DNA of 64,000 nucleotides. Source: Hymenobacter psoromatis. GTDB lineage: Bacteria; Bacteroidota; Bacteroidia; Cytophagales; Hymenobacteraceae. The notes under the pieces were generated by a model that did no database searches, was not told the origin of the DNA, and saw only the letters and a program-made list of their open reading frames with translations. Location of the stretch: contig CP014771.1 in NCBI GenBank assembly GCA_001596155.1, positions 2,604,001 through 2,668,000 of the forward strand, given 5' to 3'. Shown piece by piece: positions 50,427 to 59,062 of the stretch. Made by a program: the position numbers and the translations under genes. Each line of letters begins with the position of its first letter. Position 1 is the first letter of the stretch.

Positions 50427-52175
50427 ATGAAAACAAACAATACCCCCCGCCGGGGCCGGGTAGCGGCGTGCCTGCTACCTGGCCTTTGGCTACTGGCGGG
50501 CGCGGCGCAGCCAGCGGCGGCGCAGGGCTGGCTGGGCCTGGCCCAGAGCAATTACGGCGGCACCAACAGCGCCTACCTCAACCCCAGCGCCCTGGCCGAC
50601 TCGCGCCTGCGTGCCTACCTGAATCTGGGCGGGGCCGACGCCAGCTTCTACAACACCTACCTGCGGCTAAACCTGCCCCAGAAGCCTTGGGAATCGGGTT
50701 TTTCCTTCAAAAAGGACTACTTGGTTGAGCAAGACGGCCGCAGCGGGCCGCAGTTTGCCAGCGCCACCGCCGAGGTGCGCCTACCCGCGTTCATGCTGAC
50801 GTTGGGGCCGCGCTCGGCCATCGCTTTCAGCAGCCGGGTGCGGGGCTTCGCGCAGGCCAGCGGCGTGAGCTACAGCCTGGCGCAGCTGGCGCGCTACGGC
50901 TTGGGCCAGGCCGACCAGCTGGGCCTGGCCAACCAGCTGCTCACCGACAACAGCTTCAACCTGGAGGCCAGCGCCTACCACGAGTTTGCCCTCACCTACG
51001 CCCGCACGTTTACTCTCAACACCACCCATTTCTTCAAGGGCGGCCTCACGCTGAAATACCTGGTGGGGCTGGGCGGCGGCTACGTGCGCAACGATGGCGT
51101 GCAGTTTAAGGTGCTGGATAAGAACAGCATCGAGCTGCAAAGCAGCCAGCTCAGCTATGGCCTCACCGACTATAAGCTATATGGGCAAAACGGCTTTACG
51201 GCGGGCTCGCTCTACGGCGACCAGCAGCTGGGCCGCGGCTACGGGGCCGACCTTGGCCTGACCTATGAATGGCGGCCCGATTACCGGCGCTACAACTACC
51301 ACATGGACGGGCAGGACCGCCCCGACAACAGCCGGAACAAGTACCGCCTGCGCCTGGGCCTGGCCCTCACCGACCTCGGGGCAATTGTTTACAACGACGG
51401 CCAGCACGTGCGCCAGGGCCAGCTGGCCAACACTGCCACGGTGCGCCTGACGCAGCTTGACACCCTGAAATTCAGGACTCTGCAATCGGTCGAGAACACG
51501 GCGAGAAGCCTGGTGGGCCTCAGCAGCACGAGCCGTGAATTCACGACCTACCTGCCGGCGGCCCTGCGCTTCACGGCCGACTACCAGGTGGCTGGCCACT
51601 TCTACGCCGGCCTGCTCTGGACCCAAAGCCTGCTGCCGGCGCGCAGCCTCGGCAGCCACACGGCCAGCCTGCTGGCCCTCACGCCGCGTTTCGAATTCAG
51701 CCGGGCCGAGCTGGCGCTGCCGGTGGTGTGGGCCAATGGCTACCGGCAGCTGCAAGTGGGCGCGATGGTGCGGCTGGGGCCGCTGGTGCTGGGCTCCGAC
51801 AACCTGGGCGGCCTGCTGGGCCTGAGCACGGCCACCGGGGCCGATGTGTATTTCGGGCTGGCCCTGGCCCTGCGCCGCCACCGCCGCTCCGACAAGGATG
51901 GCGATGGCGTAAGCAACCGCTACGACAAGTGCCCCAAAGAGAAAGGCACCTGGGCCACCCACGGCTGCCCCGCGCCCGCGCCACCCCCCACGCCGGCCGA
52001 GGCCGCGCCGCCTACCCCCCCTGTGCCAGCCGAAGCTCCCGCGCCTACCGAAACGCCCACTCCCGCACCTACCGAAACGCCCACTCCCGCGCCCACCGAA
52101 ACGCCCGCCCCTGCGCCCAGCACAGCGCCCGCGCCCGCCGAAGTGCCGCCTACCCCCCTGCCTAGCCCCAACTAG
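50427..52175 (+). CDS. DUF5723-type outer-membrane protein with C-terminal thrombospondin-3-like and Pro-rich tail
   Basis: 582 aa with a signal peptide (ending PAAAQG). The body starts WLGLAQSNYGGTNSAYLNPS, typical of DUF5723 proteins, and is a predicted beta barrel. Near residue 490 a calcium-binding TSP3-like motif (DKDGDGVSNRYDKCP) appears, usually followed by OmpA. Here it is followed only by about 70 residues of Pro/Thr/Ala/Glu repeats (PTPAPTE units), so the OmpA peptidoglycan-binding domain is absent. The upstream operator suggests control by the adjacent two-component system. Confidence 0.8.
   Translation: MKTNNTPRRGRVAACLLPGLWLLAGAAQPAAAQGWLGLAQSNYGGTNSAYLNPSALADSRLRAYLNLGGADASFYNTYLRLNLPQKPWESGFSFKKDYLVEQDGRSGPQFASATAEVRLPAFMLTLGPRSAIAFSSRVRGFAQASGVSYSLAQLARYGLGQADQLGLANQLLTDNSFNLEASAYHEFALTYARTFTLNTTHFFKGGLTLKYLVGLGGGYVRNDGVQFKVLDKNSIELQSSQLSYGLTDYKLYGQNGFTAGSLYGDQQLGRGYGADLGLTYEWRPDYRRYNYHMDGQDRPDNSRNKYRLRLGLALTDLGAIVYNDGQHVRQGQLANTATVRLTQLDTLKFRTLQSVENTARSLVGLSSTSREFTTYLPAALRFTADYQVAGHFYAGLLWTQSLLPARSLGSHTASLLALTPRFEFSRAELALPVVWANGYRQLQVGAMVRLGPLVLGSDNLGGLLGLSTATGADVYFGLALALRRHRRSDKDGDGVSNRYDKCPKEKGTWATHGCPAPAPPPTPAEAAPPTPPVPAEAPAPTETPTPAPTETPTPAPTETPAPAPSTAPAPAEVPPTPLPSPN
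52045..52115 (+). repeat. In-frame tandem repeat encoding PAPTETPT units
   Basis: A roughly 24-bp unit (CCTACCGAAACGCCCACTCC) repeats two to three times inside the Pro-rich tail of the DUF5723-type gene. The unit contains a CCTAC motif. Copy number could vary by slippage without breaking the frame. Confidence 0.7.
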
Positions 52176-52230
52176 ATGACTACCACTGCGCTGCCTTTCC
52201 CGCTCTCTACACTCTTTTCTCTATTTTGCT

Positions 52231-52434
52231 ATGAACAAGTTTCTGACGCTCGTTTTTCTTGGTCTGCTGCTGGTTATCCTCCACTTCTCGACCCAAACTA
52301 CCCGCCGTGCGGCGACGGCCCGCCGCGCGGTGCCCGCCAGCTACGCCGGCCTGCCCGCCACTGCCTTTCCCAAGGGCCACAAAACGCTGGATAGCTATAG
52401 GAGCCGCCGCGTGCTGGTTGCCAACCAGCGGTAG
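52231..52434 (+). CDS. Small membrane-anchored protein, unknown
   Basis: 67 aa. One N-terminal hydrophobic segment (residues 4-20, TLVFLGLLLVILHFST) is followed by a basic tail rich in Arg and Ala. It lies 55 bp after the DUF5723-type gene in the same orientation, so it may share its transcript. I do not recognise a family. The coding status rests on the plausible leader and spacing only. Confidence 0.5.
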   Translation: MNKFLTLVFLGLLLVILHFSTQTTRRAATARRAVPASYAGLPATAFPKGHKTLDSYRSRRVLVANQR

Positions 52435-52576
52435 CCAGCCGTGCCGGGGGGCGGCGGCTGGCTGATGGCTGCCTATAGCGTTGCCACGGCGATTTCGCAG
52501 GTGGTGCAGAGGACGAAAAAACCCGCTTCTCCTTCGGCTTTACGTCGGAAACTACTAATTCCCCCAGACGAGAAAA

Positions 52577-52620
52577 ACCCGGAAAACTGCTTTCACGACG
52601 TGAGAAGCGGTTTTCCGGGT
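52577..52620. terminator. Hairpin downstream of tRNA-Thr
   Basis: ACCCGGAAAACTGCTT (52577-52592) pairs with AAGCGGTTTTCCGGGT (52605-52620) around a 12-nt loop with one mismatch. In the minus orientation it follows the tRNA 3' end by about 20 nt and is then followed by T-rich sequence, fitting a terminator. Confidence 0.7.
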
Positions 52621-52640
52621 ACTCCGGGTATTCAAGTATG

Positions 52641-52713
52641 AGCCGATTATTGGACTCGAACCAACGACCTGCTCATTACGAATGAGCTGCTCTACCAGCT
52701 GAGCTAAATCGGC
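52641..52713 (-). tRNA. tRNA-Thr (anticodon CGT)
   Basis: The minus strand folds into a complete 73-nt cloverleaf. The acceptor GCCGATT pairs with AATCGGC. The D-arm is GCTC/GAGC. The anticodon stem GCTCA/TGAGC holds the loop TTCGTAA with anticodon CGT. The T-arm GTTGG/CCAAT has loop TTCGAGT. CCA is not encoded. It reads ACG threonine codons. Confidence 0.95.
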
Positions 52714-52843
52714 ATTTTCCCAACGCTTGGTGGCGTTGGGGGTGCAAATATACGATGCCGCGCCACTTCGCGCAACATTTTGCGCAACCCCACCGGGCGG
52801 GCTACGTCTGAGAGCGGACAACCATTGTTTTTACGAAGCGCTC

Positions 52844-53299
52844 ATGAAAATTCTTCCTTCCCTCGCCGCTGGCTTTGCCGGGGCCATCGCGCTCACCGCG
52901 CTGCACGAAACAGCCCGCCGCCTGCGCCCCCAGGACGCGCCCCGCATGGACGTGCTCGGCGAGCGCGGCCTGCGCAAAATTCTGCGGCTCGAAGACCTGC
53001 CCCAGCCCGACCACACCACAATTTATTCGGCCACCATGCTGGGCGACGTGCTCAGTAATACCTTGTACTACACGCTGGCAGGCAGTGGCAAGCACAGCCT
53101 GGGGCGGGGTATCGCGCTGGGGGCGTTGGCCGGCGTAGGGGGGGTAGTGCTGCCCGGCCCGATGGGCCTGGGCACCGCGCCCAGCAACCGCACGCCCCAA
53201 ACGCAGGCCATGACCGTGGCCTGGTACACGGTGGGCGGCCTGGTAGCTGGCCTGGTGGCCCAGGGCCTGCGCCAGCGCCGCCAGAAGCGGCGCAAATAG
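52844..53299 (+). CDS. Small integral membrane protein, unknown
   Basis: 151 aa from ATG 52844, chosen for the hydrophobic start (MKILPSLAAGFAGAIALTAL). The open frame extends upstream into non-coding DNA. It contains two or three hydrophobic segments, a central RLEDLPQPDHTTIYSATM stretch, and a Gly-rich third (IALGALAGVGGVVLPGPMG). It ends in a basic QRRQKRRK tail. I do not recognise a named family. It is convergent with the LD-carboxypeptidase gene, the stops being only a few bases apart. Confidence 0.65.
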   Translation: MKILPSLAAGFAGAIALTALHETARRLRPQDAPRMDVLGERGLRKILRLEDLPQPDHTTIYSATMLGDVLSNTLYYTLAGSGKHSLGRGIALGALAGVGGVVLPGPMGLGTAPSNRTPQTQAMTVAWYTVGGLVAGLVAQGLRQRRQKRRK

Positions 53300-53301
53300 C
53301 C

Positions 53302-54204
53302 TTACTGGCTGAGGCTGCCACCCCCCTTATCGACGGTGAAGGTGGCCGGGCGGCCCACCACCAGCGCCTGGTTATCAGCCTCGTGGCCCACCGGGAAGCC
53401 GTAGCCCACCGGAAAGCTGTAGCGCTGGGCGTAGTGGTTGATAATCTCGTGGGCCGTTTGGCCGAAGGGCACGGCGTTGTCTTTAATAGCCGAAAAATGG
53501 CCCACTACCAGTCCGGCCAGGCCCACCAGCTGCCCGCTGCGGTGCAGGTGCAGCAGCATGCGGTCGAGGTGGTAGAGGTACTCGTCCAGGTCTTCCAGAA
53601 ACAGGATGCGCCCCGCGAAGCTGGCCTGCGAGGTGGTGCCGGTGCTGGTGTGCAGCAGGCTTAGGTTGCCGCCCACCAGCTCGCCAGTGGCCGTGCCGGG
53701 CCGGTTGAGGGGGTAGGGCGGGGCCTGGCAGGCCAGGGCTTCGCCAAACAGCGCGCGACGCAGGCTCTCGACCGCCGCCTCGCCGCCGGCCTGGCCATAA
53801 AGCACCGGCATCACGCCGTGGATACTCTGGTAGCCCAGGCGCAGCAAGTGGCTGTTGAGCACGGTGATATCCGAAAAGCCCGCTATCCATTTGGGGTGCT
53901 CGGCAAAGTGGCGGAAGTCCAACTCATCGACCAGGCGGGCGGTGCCGTAGCCGCCCCGCGCGCACAAAATGGCCCGCACGGCCGGGTCGTCGAGCTGGCG
54001 CTGGAAGTCGCGGCGGCGCAGCTCATCGTCGCCGGCAAACTGGTGGTGCGCCGCGCCGATGCTCTCGCCCAGCACCACGTCGAGGCCCCAGCCGCGCAGG
54101 GTTTGCACGGCCAGCTCGACTTCGGCGGCGCTGATTTTGCGGGCCGGGGCCACCAGCGCCACGCGCTGGCCGGGCCGGAGAAAGGGAGGAGCGATGGCAG
54201 ACAT
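53302..54204 (-). CDS. LD-carboxypeptidase (MccF/LdcA family, S66)
   Basis: 300 aa from the ATG at 54202-54204. Family blocks are LVAPARKISAAEVE, CARGGYGTARLVDELDF, and AGFSDITVLN with the nucleophile Ser111. A later ETGELVGGN-like GELVGGNLSLLHT and a C-terminal His region complete the expected triad. The enzyme cleaves L,D-tetrapeptides in peptidoglycan recycling, or detoxifies peptide-nucleotide antibiotics in the MccF branch. No signal peptide is present, so it acts in the cytosol. Confidence 0.9.
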   Translation of the reverse strand: MSAIAPPFLRPGQRVALVAPARKISAAEVELAVQTLRGWGLDVVLGESIGAAHHQFAGDDELRRRDFQRQLDDPAVRAILCARGGYGTARLVDELDFRHFAEHPKWIAGFSDITVLNSHLLRLGYQSIHGVMPVLYGQAGGEAAVESLRRALFGEALACQAPPYPLNRPGTATGELVGGNLSLLHTSTGTTSQASFAGRILFLEDLDEYLYHLDRMLLHLHRSGQLVGLAGLVVGHFSAIKDNAVPFGQTAHEIINHYAQRYSFPVGYGFPVGHEADNQALVVGRPATFTVDKGGGSLSQ

Positions 54205-54347
54205 GCGGCAGGTCGGCCAGGGGCCGGGATTGGTTGATTTTTCACAAAGAAACCACCGCCCGCGCACTAACCTTGCGCCCCGGCTGCTGTTGATAAATGC
54301 TGACGAGTGCCATATTTTATTCCATCTTAAATTAACCTTTACTACCT

Positions 54348-55592
54348 ATGAAGCCACTTTTCCGCATCCTGGTCGCCTTGCTCGTGCTGGCGGCCCCCGG
54401 CCTGGCCTCGGCGCAGCTGGCGCCCATCGACACCACCGGCGGGCGCTACTACCAGCCCGTTTTTGCCAATGTCACGGTCACGAGCAACGTGGCCTACGGC
54501 TCGGCTACCACCTACGCCGGCACTACCCAGCAGCTGCTGCTCGATATTTATCAGCCCACCGGCGACACCGTGAAGCGCCGGCCGCTTATCATTTTTGCGC
54601 ACCAGGGCGGTTTCCTGGTCGGCTCGCGGACTGATGCTTACATGGTGAATATCTGCACCCGCATGGCCCGGCTGGGCTACGTCACGGCCAGCATCGAGTA
54701 CCGGCTGGGCTTTCCGCTCACCGGCGTTGCCGCGCCGGCCGATACGGCAGGGTTAGCCCAGGCCGCCATCCGCGGGATGCAGGACATGCGCGCCGCCGTG
54801 CGCTTCTTCCGCAACGACGCGGCCACCGCCCAAACCTACCGCGTGTTTAGTAGCTACATCATCGTGGGTGGCTCGTCGGCCGGGGCCTTTGCCGCGCTCG
54901 AAACCGGCTACCTCGACAAACCCAGCGAAGTACCCGCCTACGTGGGCCTGGCCGCGCTGGGCGGCATTGAGGGCACCGGCGGCAACGCTGCCTACAGCAG
55001 CGCCGTGGCCGCCGTGCTCAGCCTGAGCGGTGCCACCGAAAGCCCCAGCATCATTGAGGCCGGCAACGCGCCGCTGTGCAGCGTGCACGGCACCGCCGAC
55101 CGCACGGTGCCTTACTTCCAGGGCAAAATCGGCTCCTTCCTACCCCCCAAATACGTGTATGGCAGCGGCCGCCTCAACCCCCGCGCCACGGCCGTGGGCA
55201 TCCGCAACACGCTGCGCACGCTCAAGGGTGCCGGCCACATTCCCTTCGAAAGCAACGCCACCTACGCCGACACCACCTTCTGGACCATCCGCGATTTTCT
55301 GCGGCCGATTTTGCGGCTCACCGGCACCGCGCTGGCGGCGCGCCCGGCCAGCGCGGCCACGCTGCCCATTGCCCAGGCTTATCCCATTCCGGCCCGCGAG
55401 TTTGTGCAACTGGCCCTACCCCCCACCTGGCGCGAGCTGGGCGATGCCGACCTGCTCGACATGACGGGCCGCGTGGTGCGCCGCCTCACGCCCACCGCCC
55501 AAAGCTGGCAGGTGCCGCGCGGGGCGCTGGCCGCCGGCATCTACTCGCTGCGTTTTGCCGGGCAGGTGCCAGTGCGGGTAGTTTTTGAATAG
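54348..55592 (+). CDS. Exported esterase-like alpha/beta hydrolase with T9SS C-terminal domain
   Basis: 414 aa with a signal peptide (ending LASAQ). The hydrolase core has PLIIFAHQGGFLVGS as the oxyanion region and IIVGGSSAGAFAAL with the nucleophile Ser near residue 178. SVHGTADRTVPY (Asp) and AGHIPFE (His) complete the triad. About 80 C-terminal residues (YPIPAREFVQLALP ... AAGIYSLRFAGQ) form a type IX secretion sorting domain, so it is exported to the surface. It resembles feruloyl/acetyl-esterase-like enzymes; the substrate is unknown. Confidence 0.85.
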   Translation: MKPLFRILVALLVLAAPGLASAQLAPIDTTGGRYYQPVFANVTVTSNVAYGSATTYAGTTQQLLLDIYQPTGDTVKRRPLIIFAHQGGFLVGSRTDAYMVNICTRMARLGYVTASIEYRLGFPLTGVAAPADTAGLAQAAIRGMQDMRAAVRFFRNDAATAQTYRVFSSYIIVGGSSAGAFAALETGYLDKPSEVPAYVGLAALGGIEGTGGNAAYSSAVAAVLSLSGATESPSIIEAGNAPLCSVHGTADRTVPYFQGKIGSFLPPKYVYGSGRLNPRATAVGIRNTLRTLKGAGHIPFESNATYADTTFWTIRDFLRPILRLTGTALAARPASAATLPIAQAYPIPAREFVQLALPPTWRELGDADLLDMTGRVVRRLTPTAQSWQVPRGALAAGIYSLRFAGQVPVRVVFE

Positions 55593-55741
55593 GGATAACG
55601 CAAAAAGCTGCTCTTTTTTCGGCGCGAGGGTTGCGATAAAAGGGGGGTGTCGTAGAAAAAGCAGAATAAAATGCGAGAGTGAGTATTAATCAAAGGGTAG
55701 TTCAAAATTAAAGTCAAAATTACTGTGAATGAGGATTTTAT

Positions 55742-55783
55742 ACAAAAGCTACCGCCGAGTTGGTGGTAGCTTTTGTGTTTTAA
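55742..55783 (+). terminator. Rho-independent terminator upstream of the Sus operon
   Basis: ACAAAAGCTACC (55742-55753) pairs with GGTAGCTTTTGT (55765-55776), followed by T-rich sequence. It isolates the SusC promoter from the esterase. The rest of 55593-55898 is AT-richer and presumably holds the SusC promoter; a TTTTGG with TACTTTAG about 15 nt later (55824-55849) is only a weak candidate. Confidence 0.8.
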
Positions 55784-55898
55784 TACTAAAAACTAGCAGA
55801 AAATACGGCCAGATTATGCGCGATTTTGGCAAACGGCCAGCTACTTTAGGGGCTTCGATTTTTTGTTAGGCTACTCACTTTAACCAATTCACAGTTTC

Positions 55899-58800
55899 AT
55901 GAAAAGAAATCTACTCATGACCTTCCTGTTCATGGTAACGTTGTTCCAAGTGGTGCTGGCCCAAACGCGGGCCGTGTCGGGGCGGGTAACGGACCAGAAA
56001 ACCGGTGAGGGTCTACCGGGGGTTACGGTGCTCGTGAAGGGCACCACGAATGGTACTTCTACCGATGCCGAGGGCTCGTTTAAGTTGACCGTGCCGCAGG
56101 CCGGGGCTACGTTGGTATTCTCCTCGATTGGCATGAACAGCGTGGAGCGGCCCGTGGGCAGCGAAACCACGTTTAAGGTGCAGCTGAGCGCCAATGCCCG
56201 CGAGCTGAGCGAGGTGGTCGTGACGGCCCTCGGCATTCAGAAAGACAAGCGCACGCTCGGCTACGCGACCCAGGAGATTCAGGGCGGCGCGGTGGCGCAG
56301 AAATCGGAACCCAACGTGCTGAATGCCTTGCAGGGCAAGGTTTCGGGCGTGAACATTACCGGGGCCAGCGGCCTGGCCGGCACATCGACCAACATCAACA
56401 TCCGGGGCATTACCTCGCTCACGGGCAACAACCAGCCGCTGTTCGTGGTCGATGGCATTCCGGTGAGCAACGACACCGACCGCACCAACGGCGGCGCGGC
56501 CGGCACGCTCTACGGTGCCCAAACCGCCAACCGCGCCGCCGACATCGACCCCAACAACATCGCCAACATCAGCATCCTGAAGGGGCCGGCCGCCGCCGCG
56601 CTCTACGGCTCGCGCGCTTCGTCGGGGGCCATTCTAATTACGACCAAATCGGGCGCTGACGTGAATAAGAAGCTGGAAGTGGTGCTGACTACCGGCTACA
56701 ACTTTCAGCACGTGATGGGCTTGCCGGCTTTTCAGAATGACTACGGCCAGGGCACCAACGGGGTAATCACTACCGCCAGCGGCGCCGGCAACATCCTGAC
56801 GGGCAGCACCAACTCGTGGGGCCCGCGCTTCGGCACCACGCCCACCTTCGCCAACGGCCTGCTGCTGGCCAACAACACCAACCTACCCTACCAGTCCTAC
56901 TCGGATAACATCAGTAGCTTCTACAAGCTGGGTAGCCTTTGGACCAACGGCGTGCAGCTGGCCGGCAACAACGGCACGTCGAACTTCTCGCTCAACGTGA
57001 ACAGCACGGCCCAGAAGGGCATCGTTGAGTCGTCGAACCTCCAGCGCACCAACGTGCAGCTGGGCGGCGGCACCACGCTGCAAAATAAAATCCGGCTGCG
57101 GGGCTCGGTCAACTTCTCGCAAACCAACCAACTGGCCCCGCAAACCGGCAACGGGGGTAGCGCCTTTGGCTCGCTCTCGTCGGTGCCGCGCAGCTTTGAC
57201 CTGCAAAACCAGGTTTTCCAGACCGCGACCGGGGGCAACCTGTTTTTCGCAGGCCTCGATAACCCTACCTGGAACCTGGAGAACAACAACACGTCCAGCA
57301 ATGTCACGCGCTTTATCAACGTGGTCAGCATTGGCTACGACTTCTTTCCGTGGCTGAGCGTGACGTATCGGGCGGGCCTCGATGCGTACACCGACCGCCG
57401 CAAGCAAATTGCGGCCATCACGTCGTCGCGCAACCCGACGGGCCTGATTTTCCAGGATAATATCCAGTACGCCGAGTTTACCGGCGACCTGCTGGTGACG
57501 GCCAAGAAGGAAAATATCTTCGTGAACAAGCTGAATGCCAACCTGCTCGTGGGCCAGCAAACCAACCAGCGCCGCCGCAACGAGCAGTACGTGTCGGCGG
57601 CCACGCTCTCGCAGCCGGGCTTTTACAACACCATCAACGCGGCCAATTTCACGGGCAGCGGCGAAACCAACTACACGCGCCGCCTGCTGGGCTACTACGC
57701 CGACCTGTCGCTGGCCTACAACAACTACCTGTTTCTGGAAGGCACGGCGCGCGTGGACCGCTCTTCGACGCTGCCCACCGCCAACAACACGTATCTCTAC
57801 CCCTCCATATCGGCCGGCTTCGTATTTACGGATGCGTTTAACATCAGCTCGGACTTTTTCTCCTACGGCAAGCTTCGGGGCAACGTGGCCAGGGTGGGGC
57901 GCGACGCCGACCCCTACGTGCTCGACACCTACTACGTGTCGGGTGGCCAGGGCAACAACGTGGCCAACGTGACTTTTCCCTTCAACGGGGTGGTCGGCTT
58001 CAAGCCCAGCGCCACCCTCGGCGGCGGCCAAACGCTGAAGCCGGAGTTTACCAAGTCGGCCGAGGTGGGCATGAACCTGGGCTTCTTCAACAACCGCCTG
58101 ACCCTGGACGCTACCTACTTCAAAACGGTTAGCTCGAACCAGATTCTACCCGTGACGCTGGCCGGCTCGACTGGCTACACCAGCTTCTACACCAACGCCG
58201 GCGAGCTCGACAACAAAGGCATCGAATTGTTGGGTATGCTGTCGGCGGTGCGCTCCACTTCGGGCTTCACCTGGGACATCTCGGCCAACTACACCCGCAT
58301 TCGCAACGTAGTGGTATCGATTTATCCGGGGGTAAAAAGCTCCTCCATTCTGGGTAGCTCGTTTATCGGCTCGGTGCCTTCCTACGTGGTGGGCCAGCCC
58401 TACGGCGTTATTCTGGGCCAGAAGAAGGCGACTGCGCCCGATGGTCAGTATATCATCAACCCCAAAACCGGCCTCTGGGCAACTGAGCAGAGCGCGCAGG
58501 TGACGGCCAACCCCAACGTGAACTGGCAGGGCGGCATCACCAACACGCTGGCCTACAAGGGCGTTACGCTCTCGTTTTTGATTGATGCCATCGTGGGCGG
58601 CGACATTCTGTCCTTCACTCAGGCGGCGTATAAGTCGGCCGGCATGCTGAAAGAAACGGGGGTAGCCCGCGACCAGCCCCGCGTTATTCCGGGCGTGATT
58701 CAGAACGCCGACGGCACGTTCCGCCCCAATAACATCCAGGTGGACGCCCAGAGCTACTGGAGCAACCAGGGCCTGCAAAGCGACCTCAACATCTTCGACG

Positions 58801-59042
58801 GCACGCACTATACTCTGCGGGAGGTTTCGCTGAGCTACGCCCTGCCCAAAAGCCTGCTGGGCAACTCGCCCTTCGGCAGCGCCTCCCTCACGCTGTCGGG
58901 CCGCAACCTCTTCTACTACGCCCCCAACGCCAACTTCTTTCCCGAAGTGAACACCCAGGGTGCCGGCAACATCCGCAGCCTCGACCTGCAAGGCCCGCCC
59001 AGCGTGCGCAGCTACGGGGCTTATTTGCGGTTCTCCTTCTAA
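55899..59042 (+). CDS. SusC/RagA family TonB-linked outer-membrane protein
   Basis: 1047 aa with a signal peptide (ending VLAQ). It has a carboxypeptidase-like N-terminal domain (AVSGRVTDQKTGEGLPGVTV), a TonB box/plug region (LSEVVVTALGIQKDKRTLGY, then NIRGITSLTGNNQPLFVVDG), and a 22-strand barrel to a terminal aromatic (YLRFSF). It imports oligosaccharides or peptides with its SusD lid. It is the first gene of a three-gene operon (SusC, SusD, lipoprotein). The adjacent exported esterase may supply substrate. Confidence 0.95.
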   Translation: MKRNLLMTFLFMVTLFQVVLAQTRAVSGRVTDQKTGEGLPGVTVLVKGTTNGTSTDAEGSFKLTVPQAGATLVFSSIGMNSVERPVGSETTFKVQLSANARELSEVVVTALGIQKDKRTLGYATQEIQGGAVAQKSEPNVLNALQGKVSGVNITGASGLAGTSTNINIRGITSLTGNNQPLFVVDGIPVSNDTDRTNGGAAGTLYGAQTANRAADIDPNNIANISILKGPAAAALYGSRASSGAILITTKSGADVNKKLEVVLTTGYNFQHVMGLPAFQNDYGQGTNGVITTASGAGNILTGSTNSWGPRFGTTPTFANGLLLANNTNLPYQSYSDNISSFYKLGSLWTNGVQLAGNNGTSNFSLNVNSTAQKGIVESSNLQRTNVQLGGGTTLQNKIRLRGSVNFSQTNQLAPQTGNGGSAFGSLSSVPRSFDLQNQVFQTATGGNLFFAGLDNPTWNLENNNTSSNVTRFINVVSIGYDFFPWLSVTYRAGLDAYTDRRKQIAAITSSRNPTGLIFQDNIQYAEFTGDLLVTAKKENIFVNKLNANLLVGQQTNQRRRNEQYVSAATLSQPGFYNTINAANFTGSGETNYTRRLLGYYADLSLAYNNYLFLEGTARVDRSSTLPTANNTYLYPSISAGFVFTDAFNISSDFFSYGKLRGNVARVGRDADPYVLDTYYVSGGQGNNVANVTFPFNGVVGFKPSATLGGGQTLKPEFTKSAEVGMNLGFFNNRLTLDATYFKTVSSNQILPVTLAGSTGYTSFYTNAGELDNKGIELLGMLSAVRSTSGFTWDISANYTRIRNVVVSIYPGVKSSSILGSSFIGSVPSYVVGQPYGVILGQKKATAPDGQYIINPKTGLWATEQSAQVTANPNVNWQGGITNTLAYKGVTLSFLIDAIVGGDILSFTQAAYKSAGMLKETGVARDQPRVIPGVIQNADGTFRPNNIQVDAQSYWSNQGLQSDLNIFDGTHYTLREVSLSYALPKSLLGNSPFGSASLTLSGRNLFYYAPNANFFPEVNTQGAGNIRSLDLQGPPSVRSYGAYLRFSF

Positions 59043-59062
59043 CGGCTTTAGCGATACTTTCC

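Noticed and set aside
52045..52115. Possible CRISPR-like repeats
   Set aside because: Short in-frame tandem repeats encoding PAPTETPT; no unique spacers and no cas genes.
56883..58031. 382-aa minus-strand frame inside the SusC gene
   Set aside because: Antisense shadow of a clear SusC coding region.
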